Positions 11,882-24,379 of a DNA stretch of 64,000 bases are shown here, in pieces. Source of the DNA: Strobilurus pachycystidiatus (lineage: Eukaryota; Basidiomycota; Agaricomycetes; Agaricales; Physalacriaceae). The stretch spans positions 496,001-560,000 of the forward strand of contig JAHLMK010000023.1 in assembly GCA_019915135.1 (NCBI GenBank). Direction: 5' to 3'. The notes beneath the pieces were generated by a model, which made no database searches, had not been told where the DNA came from, and was given only the letters and a program-made list of their open reading frames with translations. The first letter of the stretch is position 1, and every line of letters begins with the position of its first letter. The translations under genes and the position numbers were made by a program.

Positions 11882-13198
11882 GGGGTGTTCGCTGACTCGG
11901 CTTGACGCCACTTGTTGAGGTGCTGTGTGAAACGCTCGGTGGGAATACGTCCGCCTCGTGGGATTGTCGCGTGGCGGAGCGAAGTTGGCCTGCGTTACGT
12001 TTTTTGTGCGCAGGCTGATTCGAGCGAGAAATGCAGAGGGAGAGCGAGCGAAGGAGGGGGAACAACAGGGAAAAAGACAAGGACAACGGTTTATTTGGTG
12101 TGACATGTGGCCACTTTGACTCGACCCAAACCCTTTGCCCTCAACCCATACCTCTTTTTGTCCATCGTTACACGCTGCCAGGACGTTACTCGGCCTTGAC
12201 TCGGGCCTTCCATGCATCAGATGCCTTTCATTTCCCGCATATCGGGTTGCTGCGCGTCCTTCATAGTTCCCGTTCCCAAGCGCCCTCTTTGTCTCGGCGC
12301 GCGCCGAGCATCGCCATCACTCATTAATTCACAATCCATGTAATATGAATGAACAGTCGCTCTCGCTCTGACGTCCTCCTCGGGGCGCGCGGCTGCGGGT
12401 CTTTCATCTGCGTCGAGCCAGGCGCATGTGTTTATCTGTCCGCGCTGATCAGCTTCATTTGGCGGATATGCTTTCGCAGTAATAGCTCGGGAAGGTCGAA
12501 ATCTCCAGTGGATACGCGATGAAACATTGCGAACGGATTATGGCCGACGTGCACGCAAGGCTGGAGTCGACATTACCTCCATGCTCCTTCTGGGCCATAA
12601 TCAGATTCGCAGTGCATGAACGCGAATGGCAGTCTCTGCTCAGTCTCCTGATGCGAGTCCTCCCGGTGCTGTACAGCTAGAGGAACAGGAGGTGCCTATT
12701 GACGTACACGCAGAATCCAGATAATCGATGCAATGATAAGCAGTCCCCTTCGGCCCTAGTAAGTTTCACCGCTTCGTATAGAATGGAACTGGTATCGGGC
12801 AGGAGAACAGAGCGCAAATGTACATATAGCAAGCCGTAGATAGTGTTCTGGCAATGGCACCCGCCATAGTTGGCAACATTGAGCATGGGATCCGATGGGA
12901 GGGACACCGCGGGAACCTAACAAGCAACAACAGCGCTGGGTGCTTGCGGCGAGGCAGTCACTATCAGTGACACCCAGCCTGGCAGCTAGCATACTGCCCA
13001 TTCCCGCGTGCTTCGCTGAGGATCCCGTCGGCGAGTGCGTGCCGCATCGTTGTCATCGCCCCGCCCGATCCAGACTGCGGCGCGTCCCCATCCCGCCCCG
13101 CATCTCACCCATCGTGCGGCATCTCTCGCGCCCACCCACCCATGCGCCCGCCCCCACCATCGCCCCACCCACACCACACCCCACCCTAAGCCAAGCCC
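11882..13198. other. Intergenic stretch shared by two divergent coiled-coil genes
   Basis: Probable double promoter region of 1.3 kb. No gene supported. The last 150 bases before 13199 are C-rich on the plus strand (runs of CCCAC), a common leader composition. Confidence 0.45.
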
Positions 13199-16100
13199 AT
13201 GGAAGAATCCCCGCTCACATTCGGCTCCGGCTCCTTCAGCCCGCCAGGCGCCGCGCCCGAGTTCGAGCCCGCGCCGGAATGGAAGGATGCGCTGTACGCG
13301 CGCGTGCAGGCGACGTTCATCGACATGGTCGCCGAGGCCAAGCGCCATCTCGAGGACTGCCTCGCCGCCGAGGCCGGCCTCACGCCCGCCAGCCCGCTCT
13401 ACAAGAAGCACGTCGCCGAGTACGAGGACCGCAAGGCCAACGCGAAGAAGCTCTCGCAGGAGGCGTTCCTCGATGAGCTGCAGCGCGAGCGCTACGAGCG
13501 CAGATGGGGCGCTGGGCTCGCGATGCCGCGCTCGTGGACCGAGGACGTCGGCGCGGAGCAGCAGGCGATCATGGACAATATCGCGCGCAAGCGCACGGCG
13601 TCCGAGTCGGGCTCGATCAAGGAATCAGCGTCTGCGCCCGCGCCCCACGCCGATCTCGTCGTAGAAGAGGAAGACGAGGAGGAGGATCCAGAGCCAGAGC
13701 CAGACCACACTGTTAGTCACTCAGCGTCATCTTCCATCCCAATATCCATCCCGACAACTCACAAGCGCAGCTCCTATGGTTCAACCAGGAGTCCAGAGCT
13801 CTGGGTCCCGCCCGCGACTGCTGTCGAGGAGGCCAAGCGCGAACGCGAACGGGAACGCGAACGCGAATCTCTCTCGCGCCGGGGAAGCGTCACCAGTCGT
13901 CGCGGCAGCATCAACAGCGTCCGCAGCAAACCCTCCACGAATAACGTCCGCGAGAAGGCCGCAGACGACGCCAGTCTGCGATCGAAGCCGTCCTTGACTT
14001 TCCGTCAACCCAGTGTACCTGTGCCGATACCAGAACGCGAGGGCGAGGACGAGCGGCCGTATAGTGCCAGTGCCAAGGCGAAGGGCAAGGCCCCGGAGCC
14101 GTTCGACTGGTCGCACCCATCGCCTCCGCCAGAACAGCGCCGCCTAGATCCCGACCCGCCGCCGCCTCCACCACCACCCCGCCCGTCCAAGCTGGTCGAA
14201 GTGCACACCCCGAGGCGGGTAGAATCTCCGTCGCACGAATACGACTCGTCCAGCGACTCAGAGGAGACGCGGCGGAGGAGTGCTGAGCGGCAGTGGTTGC
14301 CGCATGTGAGCTCGAGTCGTGGAAGAGAACATCAACCCCTACCCCAACCCCCACCCTTGCCGTTTGCGAAGCAGAGTGTGTCAAGGAGGACGAGTTTCAT
14401 GGCTACGCCACAGCAGCCGGCACCGTCGCCGGCACCGCTGCCCAGTCTCATTTCGCAGTCGCGGCCTATGGGTATAAGTACGAGTACGTCGCCGGCAAGC
14501 CAGAGTCAGAGTCCGATGTCCCATCGTGCGTATGCACCTTACCCCACCACACCCACACGACCTCCAGAGTAGGATCTCCTCTGACTGTGTGTTCCACTTT
14601 ACTGAGATTGATGTTTCAGACGAGCTCACAGTCTGCACAAATCGTCTCATGGTGACTTGTTGAATACATCTGTATTGTAAGTGATTCTGGATGATGGTGG
14701 ATGATCTGTACATTGATGTGAGCTATAGGCGACATCAGACGATGCCAAACCTCCCTCCCGAGATCCCTCGATTCCCCGATATCGACCGCGACCTGTTTCC
14801 CAACCGCGAGCCCGCGTCGAGCACTGACGATGATAGCGATTCCGAATTGGAACAAGCCCCACTGCCTCGTCGTCGTGGCTCGCGCCGTATACAAGATCCG
14901 TACGCGTCCAAGAAATCATCACGCCCGCAGTCGATCGTCATGCCCCACATCCCGCGTGCGCGCACACACCCGACCATCGGCACGCCCTCCTCGTACAACT
15001 TTGTCCCCACGCAGTCCTACATGAATGTGAATGTGCCTCCCACTCCACAACAACAGCATACGCCATCGCCTCCGCCGCATAATTGGAAACACTGGTACAG
15101 CCAGGAGAGCGAGCCGGAGGAGAGCGAGACGGAGGAGGCGCGAAGGGCGGCGGAGGACGAGCGTCGGCAGGTGGAGGATCGGCGGCGGAAGTTGGTTGAC
15201 GAGGCGCGTAGGAGGCGGGCTGAGGAAGAGCGGGTGCGGGAGGAGAAGCGCAAGGAGGACGAGCGGCGCGAGGCTGAGCTGAGGCGCAAAGAGGAGGAAT
15301 TGAGGCGGAAGGAGGAGGAGGAGGAGGCTCTGCGGTTGCAGCGTTTTCAGGAGGAGGAGGCTCTTAGACTGCATCGAATCGAAGAGGAGGACCGGCTCCG
15401 CGAGCAGAGAAGGAGAGATGCAGAGAGGCGAGCGTTGCTGCTCCGGCTGCAGGAGGAGGATGAAGAGCGGAAGCGGCGGGACGAGGAGCAGAAACGGCGC
15501 GAGGCGGCGGCGCACCAGGCGCTTCTCGAGCAGCAGGCGGCGGAGGTGCGGCGCAAAGAGGAGGAGGCGCGCAGGAAAGAGGAGGAGATTCGCAGGAAGG
15601 AGATTGAGGCGCAGCTGAAGGAGGCAGAGGTGCGGCGTAAGGAGGAGGAGACGCGCAAGCTCGAGGAGACCGTGCGGCAGGAAGCGCTACGCAAAGAGGA
15701 GGAACTGAGAGCGCGTGAGGCAAAGCTGAAGATGAAGGAGGAGCAGTTCAAGCGGCAGCTTTGGGAGGCAGAGACGAAGCGGAAGGAGGATGAGTTGAGA
15801 CGGCGCGAGGAGGAGTTGAAGAGAAAGGAGGAGGAGGCACGGCAGGAGGAGTTGAGACGACGGGAGGAATTCCGGTTGCAGCAGCTGCAGGAGGCTGCCC
15901 GGCGACGGGAAGAGCTTCTGAGGCAAGAGGCAGAGCGGAGGCAGGAGGAGGCAAGACTTGCTGAGGAGGCGAGGAAGCAGCAGGAGGAGGATGCGAGACT
16001 GCAGGAGGAAGCGAGGCTGTTGGAGGAAGCGAGGTTGCAGGAGGAGGAGGCACGGAGAGAGGCTGCAAGACGGCTAGAGGAGGCTAAACGAATGGAAGAG

Positions 16101-17477
16101 ATTCAAAGACGACGACAGCAAGCCATCGAGGAGCGCGAGCGGAAGAGGAAGCAAGCAGAGGAGGAGGAGGCGCGACGACAGCAGGAATTCGAGGAGCAGG
16201 AGCGTCTGGAGCGCGAGGAGCAAGAGCGTCTGGAGCGCGAGGAGCAAGAGCGTCTGATGCGCGAGGAGACCGAGCGGAAGGTACGCGAGGAAGAGGAACG
16301 ACGAGTGGAGGCTGCTCGCCAACGAGAGCTCGAGGAGCGACGAGCCGAAGCTGCTCGACAGCGAGAGCTCGAGGCAGCTCGAGCTCGATTCCTGGCCGAC
16401 GAGGAGCGTCGGAAAGCTGACTTTATCCATGCCCAGGAAACAGCGCGCAAGGAAGCCGAACGCAAGCGGACCGAATCTCTGCTCAGGAAGACGGAAGCGG
16501 AACGACAGCACAGGGAGCGGGTGGAGGAGTCGTGGGCGAGCAAGGAGGAGGGTCGGCGTGCGCGGGCGAGGCAAGAGGCGGAGGACGCGGCGTTGGCCAA
16601 GAAGCTCAGCGAGGCAGAGGCGGCGAAGGCTGAGCGGGAACGGGAAGGGAAGCGTCGAGCGGAGGAGATCATGATGAAGAAGGCGGCCGGCCAATACTCG
16701 GACAGCAGCAGCACCTGGAACCCGCCCTCGTCGTCTGGATGGAGCAGCACATCTTCAAATTCGTCTATTCCGCGGTCTTCGTCGTCTGCCGCTTCTGCTT
16801 CAGCTTCTGCTTCAGCCTGGACGTCGAAATCACCCAACACGTCATCGTCCTCAGCCTCAGCCTCGGCCTCGAGTCGTGCATCAACGACAACGCCGACTTC
16901 TTCCACTTACACCAAGCCAAGAACTGCCCCGATGCCATCCCAACAGGTCCCCACCCCTCAGTCATCACCCAACTCGGAGGGCGAGTGGCAACGGCGGCAG
17001 GAAGAGCAAGCACGCAAGCAGCAGGAGCGTTTCCGAGCAGAGCAGGAACGACTGACGCGCGAACACGAAGCACGCGAGGCGGGGCGCATCCTGAGCAAAG
17101 ACGAGATGATACGACTCTTCGACGCCCACGAAGCGCTCTGGGCGCGGCTCAACCGCGGGGATGCTGAGTCCATAACATGGAACACCTTCCCCTGGCCCAT
17201 GCTCAAGCGGCCACCAGAGCCCGCCGGGATCACTCCCGGCGCCTTGGAAGCGTATGTGCTCAACCCGCACCATCCTGCTGCGGCGCACAAGGCGGAGCGG
17301 GACAGGATCAAGGAGCAGATTCGGAGGTACCATCCTGATCGGTTCGAGCATCGGGTTCTGGTAAAGGTTGTGGAGGAGGAGCGGGATAGGGTGCGCGCTG
17401 GGGCGGGTGAGGTCGTTAGGGGTTTGAACGATCTGTTGACGAAGGTGAACGCGCCGGGGTATAACATGTTTGGGTAG
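13199..17477 (+). CDS. Giant coiled-coil protein with C-terminal HPD (J-like) helix pair
   Basis: Two long frames belong to one gene. Introns 14569-14619 (51 nt) and 14677-14728 (52 nt) flank a 57-nt exon, and all phases agree, giving 1,391 residues. The N-terminal domain includes WKDALYARVQATFIDMVAEA and a helical segment up to residue 100. A disordered Ser/Pro/Arg region follows. Then comes about 550 residues of uninterrupted Arg/Glu/Ala coiled coil (15100-16690), a Ser-rich linker with SASASAS repeats, and a C-terminal globular part. That part reads WNTFPWPMLKRP, then IKEQIRRYHPDRFEHRVL and VVRGLNDLLTKVN. The YHPDRF loop between two helices resembles the J-domain HPD loop and the C-terminus of NFKBIL1-like proteins. 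Cytoskeletal or chaperone-linked scaffolding is a guess. Confidence 0.78.
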
Positions 17478-17965
17478 GATGGGGGAAGAAGGCATTTTAA
17501 ACAATTTATGTATGTAGCATTTATAACTCAACTCTCACTTGTATGTATGCACCAATCATTGTTTTTGTATGACTATTGTGATTGATTTAACGTCTTGAAG
17601 TTGAACGCGAACATTTCGTTCGCAAGTACCAGCGTCAATTGTAGAGTGGACAAGCATTGTCGGAGAATGTCAGGGCGTTCAGCGACGACTGAGAAAGAAG
17701 ATTGGCAAGGTTGCTCTTGACTCGGAGGTTGAACGTACCTACCCATCTCATGCCTGAATAAAATCACCTCGGTGAGTGCAGAATAGACAGAGATGTGGTT
17801 GAGGGAACCCCTTCGCCGTTCGGTATATGTCTGGGACTCAGAGTCAATGCGTAGTGTTCGGGTTTTTCCGCGAGGCTGCAAGATCGACGAAAAGGGGTTG
17901 AACCGAACTTTCACTCAACTATATAATAGTATATTCCTGCCAAGCGACTACGTCCCATTGCCGCC
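17478..17965. other. Intergenic stretch with TATA-like promoter of the NTPase-like gene
   Basis: No gene supported. A TATATAAT-like run lies about 40 bases upstream of the ATG at 17966. Confidence 0.45.
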
Positions 17966-19812
17966 ATGGACGAGTCTCCCCCATGTCCACTTCGCCTGCC
18001 TGTAGGCGTTCTTCCGACGGTGACGGCCCCCACCAACTTACCGTCCCAACGGCTACAAACCTTGTACCAACTCTGGGATCGACAAGGCGGTTCCGACGAG
18101 CAGTTGTACAAGACATCTCCCATAGATATTCCCTGGCCCGATGATCCTGCCAAAGATGATGATGAGTTCCCCATGTTTGCCTTTTCGTTCCAGCTATCCC
18201 GCATGTTCATCATCAGAGCAGATGTACCACATACGATGCCAAGTTCATGAGGATCTTCCAAGACAGCACTGATCCAGAGGAAGTCCTGCTGGTACGGGCG
18301 GACTACATCACTGTTTTGGCGGACATCGAGGCAATGGCATCACGCCGCAATTATCGTTCCGGTGGTCATGTCGTCCTCGGTCACTCTGGCATCGGCACGC
18401 GATCTTGTCTCGGTCGAGAACCTTTCTGACCGTCTTGCAGGGAAAAGCATTTTCTCTAGGTACATTCTGGTCAGCCGGATCACCCGTGGCCTCACCACAT
18501 TCCTCGTACTGAAGAATGGTTGCTTCCTCTCGTTCTCCCGGGTTGGCTGCCAGAGCCACGAGACACTCGATGATTTGATCGACTACATTCATCTCCATGG
18601 CATAGGACAGCAGGGAAAGGCCGGTATACTCATCTACGACGCGAACCTTGGGCTCACGCCACCGGTCATCAAGAACCGTGCGTTCTGGCCCATAATCTTA
18701 ACTTCACCCCAAACACATCACTTCAGAGAGTGGCAGAAGCAACAGGGGGCATCCACCATCTGGATGGAGCCGTGCACCTGGGAGGAAGTCTGGGCCGTCT
18801 GGTTCGTCCAGAATGAGATCAGCGATCCATGCATGTTGTTCACATTTCCCATAGCACTACCCTTCATTGTGGGCCGTACTCGCGGCTTTGGGAGGTCTTT
18901 TCGACCTATGGTCCTTCCCTCCGCCTTCCCATCTCTGCACTCTGTGTGGCGTACGATACACCACCGCCAGGAGATGGTTTCCAGAGCCAAGTGCGTGAAT
19001 GGGAGAGAAACATTTTGGCGGCGTTTGATGTGCTGCAAACCAAGGGACCCATGGCATTGCTTACGGACCTGTATCTCATGCAAACGGGCTGTGAACAAGA
19101 CGGTGGTTACACTTCGTTTCTCTTTCTTATGTCTCCCAAGCCCGGGACTAGAGACATAGTCGTCACCGATGCTGTCTCTCGAACGATGGCTGATCGATTA
19201 TGGGATGCCCTGGAGGAAGTCAGTCAGGATGTTCAGGGGGAATTTGCCTCCCTGTTCTCTAGCATCTCAGCAGCTGCAACAACTGGCGGGCATCTGTTCA
19301 AGTCTCGATGGCTCCGCCAAGTCCGTCGCAAAATGAACACCAACGAATCCTACACTGCATCATCCCTACGATGTCTAACGCTCACTTCAGACCCATCCGA
19401 CCTCACCATTCCACCCGCCATGGTCTACGACTTCAGCAAACTCTCAGACTTCAGGGAGCGGGCTCGAGACACGCACACATGTTTGTTCATCCCTACCAAA
19501 CTAAACCAAGCAACTTGGGATGCCCTCTTGTGTAGTGGTGGTGAAGTCACGCTCTTTCAAGCAACAACCTCGTCCAACCATGATCTTCTTGTCCCAAGTC
19601 TTGACGATGTCTGGGCTCTGACGGAAGGAATTACAGCCTTCCCTCCGAAAGGCAAATGGCGTCTCATATTCGTGGTGCCTACAGAAGTTGCGCCGTTGTG
19701 GACAAAGCCGATGACAGTCTCCAGGGGTGAAGCCAAGAAGACTGCGAAACGAGATGTTGTAAAAGAGTATGCTCAGTTGGAGCAATTTGTTGTCGGTGTG
19801 CGGATTAGTTAG
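17966..19812 (+). CDS. P-loop NTPase-like protein of a mushroom-expanded family
   Basis: Four exons (17966-18174, 18222-18394, 18441-18801, 18855-19812) join in phase to 566 residues. The recognisable element is a Walker A motif, GHSGIGKS, after VVLGH near residue 127. It exists only if intron 18395-18440 is spliced with a GC donor, which splits the motif between exons. Further blocks are AGILIYDAN (possible Walker B region, with D), WPIILTSPQTHHFREW (sensor-like strand), WEEVWAV and LWEVFSTYGPSLRL. This order resembles the large agaricomycete family of single-domain ATPases that share a crinkler-like or RHS-like P-loop layout; that link is from memory and unproven. No membrane segment or signal peptide is seen. 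Its role is unknown. Confidence 0.65.
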
Positions 19813-20445
19813 CCTCGTGCCATCGTCTCCTATAATCGTTCTTTGTAACGCCACAACAAGAAGCTTGTGATCTCTTCTCCTTCACTCCGCCATACATGAT
19901 TCTTTGCTTTCCTTATCGTGAATGTCAGTCCCTGTAAGATGGACCGACTGTTTTGGACATCTCTGACTTTCTCAGATAATCATGTACGTGGGGGACTGAA
20001 GCTCAGAGCACTCTATGTAGTCTACGCGTACACTCTATATACATTGACACTACTCCGAGTCTATGGATTTCATTGGTCATACTATAGTAGCGACTTTGTT
20101 TCATGGCATCCTTCTCGTTTGTCAGGCTTGTCCCTCCCTATTACAGAATCAGATATCCGTTGTTCCGAAGTTGCGTACCGCCTCGTTGGGGTTTTGTAAG
20201 GCTATCGAAGCGGCTTGTTGCCGCCCGCCGCCCGATACCCTGGAAAGTTTGCATCCTACTTGGCTGACTGTTTGGCACAAATCTTGATCCTCCGCTAGTC
20301 CTCCGTCGACTTGTAAGTTTGCTTGACGCATTTACACAGCGCTCAGTCCGCAAGTGTGAAAGTGTCTCAATTACAGCATGCTTCAGATGGGGTATAAAAG
20401 TGGCTGCACTGGATCCTAGAACAACATCGCCCTCCCTTCCCAGCC
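19813..20445. other. Intergenic stretch upstream of the dehydrogenase gene
   Basis: No gene supported; the 3' end carries the TATA box listed separately. Confidence 0.45.
20393..20399 (+). promoter_or_regulatory. TATA box of the SDR-like gene
   Basis: TATAAAA lies 53 bases upstream of the ATG at 20446, a normal distance for a short 5' UTR in this kind of genome. Confidence 0.6.
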
Positions 20446-21320
20446 ATGTCTTCCAAACTCGTTGCCCTCATCATCGGTGCTGGACCAAACGTCGGCGATT
20501 CCGTCGCGAAACACTTGGTGCTTCAAGGCTACAAAGTTGCATTCGCGTCTCGCCATCCCAAACTTGACGGCAGCGACCTCTATCCATTCACTGTCGACAT
20601 CACTCAGCCGGAGAGCGTCAGGACAGCCTTTCAAGACGTGACTAAGGCTCTCGGACCTCCCAACGTCGTTATTTTCAACGGTATGTTGACTTGCATCGTC
20701 ATCGAAGAGCATGCCTACTCACGTATTCCATTCACAGCCGCTACGTTCGTCCCTACGAATGAAGACGATCCTCTCTCCCTCCCTTTCGAGGGCTTCAAAA
20801 AAGCGTCCAGTGTGACCGACAGCTTCTACGTCGCCGCCCAGGAAGCCCTCGCTTCATTCCGATCCCCAATCCACAAGGACTCGGGCTCGCCCAAGACATT
20901 CATCGTCACCGGAAACCTACTCCCCTTCCACCTGGGGCCCCCTGCTTGGCTTGGGCTCGGCCTCCAGAAGCGCGCCGAAGCATACCTCACCCAGGTTTTT
21001 CATAACGCCTATATCAAGGAGGGCATCCGGTGCGTATACCGCGAACAACACGCTCGCTGGACATACTTGACTGTATCTCTTCAGGTTCCACTATATGCAC
21101 CTGGTCTCTCCGGAGGGTTCAGTCCCGCCGTATGACAGAGCTGTTCCAGGACATTTCTGGGAGAGTGGACCTGCGCACGCCACGGCGGCTTGGCGCTTGA
21201 TATCGGCAGAGGTTCCGGAGACGTGGGATTATTGGTATGTGTCGCCTTTTGCATGAAAGGTAGGCTGATAGGCTGTTTTATAGGTTCACATCTGATGGGA
21301 AGAGGTATGAGAGGAGGTAG
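20446..21320 (+). CDS. Short-chain dehydrogenase/reductase-like protein
   Basis: Exons 20446-20680, 20738-21029, 21085-21234 and 21284-21320 give 237 residues. The start LVALIIGAGPNVGDSVAKHL is a Rossmann beta-alpha-beta unit with a GxGxxxG-type dinucleotide loop (GAGPNVG). ASRHP after beta 2, DITQPESV and NVVIFNGA (NNAG position) follow in normal SDR order. The catalytic YxxxK is not clear: near that position the sequence reads LGLQKRAEAYL, so it may be a divergent or inactive member. A tail, WDYWFTSDGKRYERR, is shared with the partial gene at the left edge. The first intron (57 nt) is in frame, so a retained-intron reading also stays open. Substrate unknown. Confidence 0.78.
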
Positions 21321-21668
21321 CAGCCGGTACCGAAGGGAGAGCTGGAGGACTCAGATGTGTGGGATGGGTAATCCTGTGTGGAGGTAGTTAAACCTGGGAT
21401 TATCAACGTCCAGTAGATATACATTGTTCACAACCGAGTGGAACCGGTGGTGAGCGAGTGTGGGTCAAAATCCTCAGGAAAACTCCAGACGACTAGGGAG
21501 AAATTAGTCAAAGAGAGATTTCCGAGGACGAGAGGTGCAACAGACATATTTGAGGGGATGGATTCGATAGCAAGATATAGATACACAGCTTGGAATGGTG
21601 TCCGTTGATTGTCTCGTCAGGCGAAGACGCTGATAATTCAGCACCGGGGCTAGCACGGACACAGACAT

Positions 21669-22419
21669 TCAAACATCCACGACTACGACTTCTAAGAAAA
21701 CGACGTCAGCACGCACAAGAGAGAGAAAAAGACAGAAGCTCACTTCTTCGCGATTCATTTGGTATATTGTAGCGATAGAGGGCCCACACTCTCTCACCAT
21801 TGATGTGAAGTCCCTTCCGCGACAAGCTCGCGTTCACAAATGCGTCAGCCGCTGCCTGCTCATCAAATGTGATGAAAGCAGTGTCCATGAAGTACCCTCG
21901 GTGAAGGGCTGCAGAAAGGATCTCAGAGGAGGCTTCCGAGTCGCGCACAAGACAAAACGTACGGTGGACAATTAACGCCTTCCCGAAAGGCTTGACCAGT
22001 TCCGCCACGTCTTCCACGGTACACCCCAGCCGTGTCGGAAAATCCTTCAGAGCAATTCTGGTACTCGGCGGGCCCTGGGCCAGACGCTTCTGGGTGGGCT
22101 TGTTGTGTTTGTGATGGGGTGGCCCAACCACGCGAAAATTCTCACCCAGAGGTATATCTCCGGTGAGAATCCTCTGCGCCACAGCCGCGTCTTCAAAGGT
22201 AGCGACGAAACCCGCAGGCATGCCAGGGATGGTTTGGATGAGTCGTGTGAGGGTTCCATGTGCGCTAATTTCAGCTTTGACGTCGTGATATTTGGGCTGT
22301 GGGTATTTGGCGAGGATGAAGACAGAAGTGTTGATGTATGCTACGTCGGATATGAAGCGGGTCGTGAAGGGGAGAGTGGCGAAACGACGAGGTCGCGCAC
22401 GAAGTAGCAGAGAGAACAT
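21669..22419 (-). CDS. RRM-type RNA-binding protein, probably mitochondrial
   Basis: Two exons (21744-22419 and 21669-21691) give 232 residues. The N-terminus MFSLLLRARPRRFATLPFTTR is Arg-rich and lacks acidic residues, as a mitochondrial presequence would. Two RRM-like halves follow: VFILAKYPQ...GFVATFEDAAVAQRIL, and RIALKDFPTRLGCTVEDVAELVKPFG...TAFITFDEQAAADAFV. The second has the beta-alpha-beta spacing and an RNP1-like TAFITF strand. The short last exon adds KVVVVDV. Family-level assignment rests on pattern only; RNA target unknown. Confidence 0.65.
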
Positions 22420-24379
22420 GACGGCGGCAGTTTGGCGGCAGACAGAAGAAAAGAAAACACGAGTTCGGCTTCTTCGGACCGGACTTGCCTCTCACCGCGG
22501 TCCGCCACCTCTTCGATCTTGACTTCATCCACCAACAGTCAAGCATTGAGACAAACTTACTTGGCCGGAGAATGAGTCAATTGTTGCGTTCATTGGCAGG
22601 CGAACTCTTTGCTTTCTTTGGCATTTCGACTCCCAGATACGCCGAACGAATCCTTTGATTCTATTGACGACGGGTTGCACTCATGGTCCCAGCATAGTCT
22701 CCAGCCTAAGTATTCCAACTCACTCTTAGGCCTGTACAGAACCAGTTTTGAAAACATAGAAAACACATCGGACAAATTCGCTCGCTACCGGTCCTTTTAC
22801 ACATACCGCCGGCTAAGCTTCTGTTCCAACTCGTACTTCATGCCTCCGCTAGACATGTTCGACATTCCCCGATTCTTACTGTCGGCCTTCCTTTTCTGGC
22901 AAGCTCGACTTTCTCTCCCACACAATTGTATGAGCGTAGCTTAGCTACAAGTCTTCGTGAATTGGGGACACCAAGTACCCTGACTGTACTCTGGCGCAAT
23001 GGCGACAGTCACTTGGAACTGGGCGAACAAACGCCCATATCTTGCACATGGTGCGTGCTCAGCGCTTGATACTGTAGGGGTGCTTGAGGCACGTCGGATA
23101 TTCGGGTCAACTCACTTTCACAACAGAATAGTAAACGCGAACGTGATAAATCTCAGGCTGACGAGATGTTAAAAAATCTCATGTTGGGATCGATCGCCCA
23201 AGGATTGGCGCTGGCTGCTCGAGCGATCTGCAATGTTGATATTAGGGTGGACGAGGGGTCTTTGTGAACGGGTGCAGTGGTAGACACTCTTCGTTCGAGT
23301 TGCGAGTCCATTACGGTGACAAGGTGAGACATATGGAGCTGAGAGCTCAAGTTTTGATAGCGTCGCTAAGCTGGGAGCCCTTGATTCCCGAAAAGCTCGT
23401 GTTTGTCGCTCACTGAACCGTCGCATGGAAGATGGACTCAAACAGGAGAAGCAGAAAAAACAACGAAATCGGATTACCATTCACGGAGCTACACAAAACA
23501 ATGATCAGGCTGAGGCTGGACGCCACAAGTTCAAGTTGCATTGCCGCTCAGTCAAGTGACTCATTCAATAATAATGAATGGCGCGAGGTTCGAACGGAGT
23601 ATCCTGTCCGGTAGCTGAGCCTCTACCCATTCACTCCACTCCCGGACAGTTCTCTATATGATTCAAATAACTGAGGACTTGGACATAGAGTCGGAAGGAA
23701 GACCGGAGCCTCGTTTTCAGCTTCGCTGACAGTTAATGGGCCTCAGAGAGTCAATCGATCTCGTACTTACCATATGGGCAGGAGATGAATGGTCATTTGC
23801 GCAGATGTTTCAAAGTAGAATGAAGATACAGGGCCTTATGAGATACGAAGGCGCATCCCCATCTGTCAGATACAGTTGGAATGCTCCTTAGGCGGGACCA
23901 GATGATGATGGAGCATGCGCCACAAGACAATGTGGGCATTATGTGGCCGTCAAACAGCATCAAACGCGATGCTTTGAGATAGGTGCAAGAGCCTCTGGAC
24001 CCTACCGCGGCCAGATGCGCCGGTGAGCAGAAGTCGAAAATAGACTTTACGGCATGTACCGAAGGGACGTTCTGCTCGTTTGAAATACTTCTGTTCTCTC
24101 TTTTACCTCGTCATCCCGCGAGTTACCCAGCTCTGCTACCACTATTGGGCAGCGAAGTCACGCCGTAGTGTTCAGTGTCTTTACTTGACCGCGGTTTCCA
24201 CTTCCTTTGGCTGGGTCTCATGGACGATTGCTCGGATCACAGGCAGAAACGCACTCATTTTGAATTGAAAGAAGCACTGATGGGTGACCATGCTGTACCC
24301 CGCTGTACCTTATCAGCTTGCCCATTTAAGCCCCTACGATCTTCGAGTGATTTTGGCTCTTTTCCAGCTTCGAACCACC
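22420..24379. other. Intergenic stretch of about 2 kb, nothing recognised
   Basis: Only short unsupported frames occur. A GTCCGG/CCGGAC stem near 23604-23648 sits beside a B-box-like GTTCGAACC, but no tRNA fold could be drawn. The 3' end contains the promoter of the UNC-93-like gene. Confidence 0.45.

Noticed and set aside
15347..16906. Long minus-strand frames opposite the second coiled-coil gene
   Set aside because: Same mirror effect of a repetitive GAG/GAA-rich coding strand; no start context or domains.
23590..23650. Possible tRNA gene (B-box-like GTTCGAACC, paired GTCCGG/CCGGAC)
   Set aside because: No acceptable A-box, T-stem or acceptor stem could be drawn on the minus strand.
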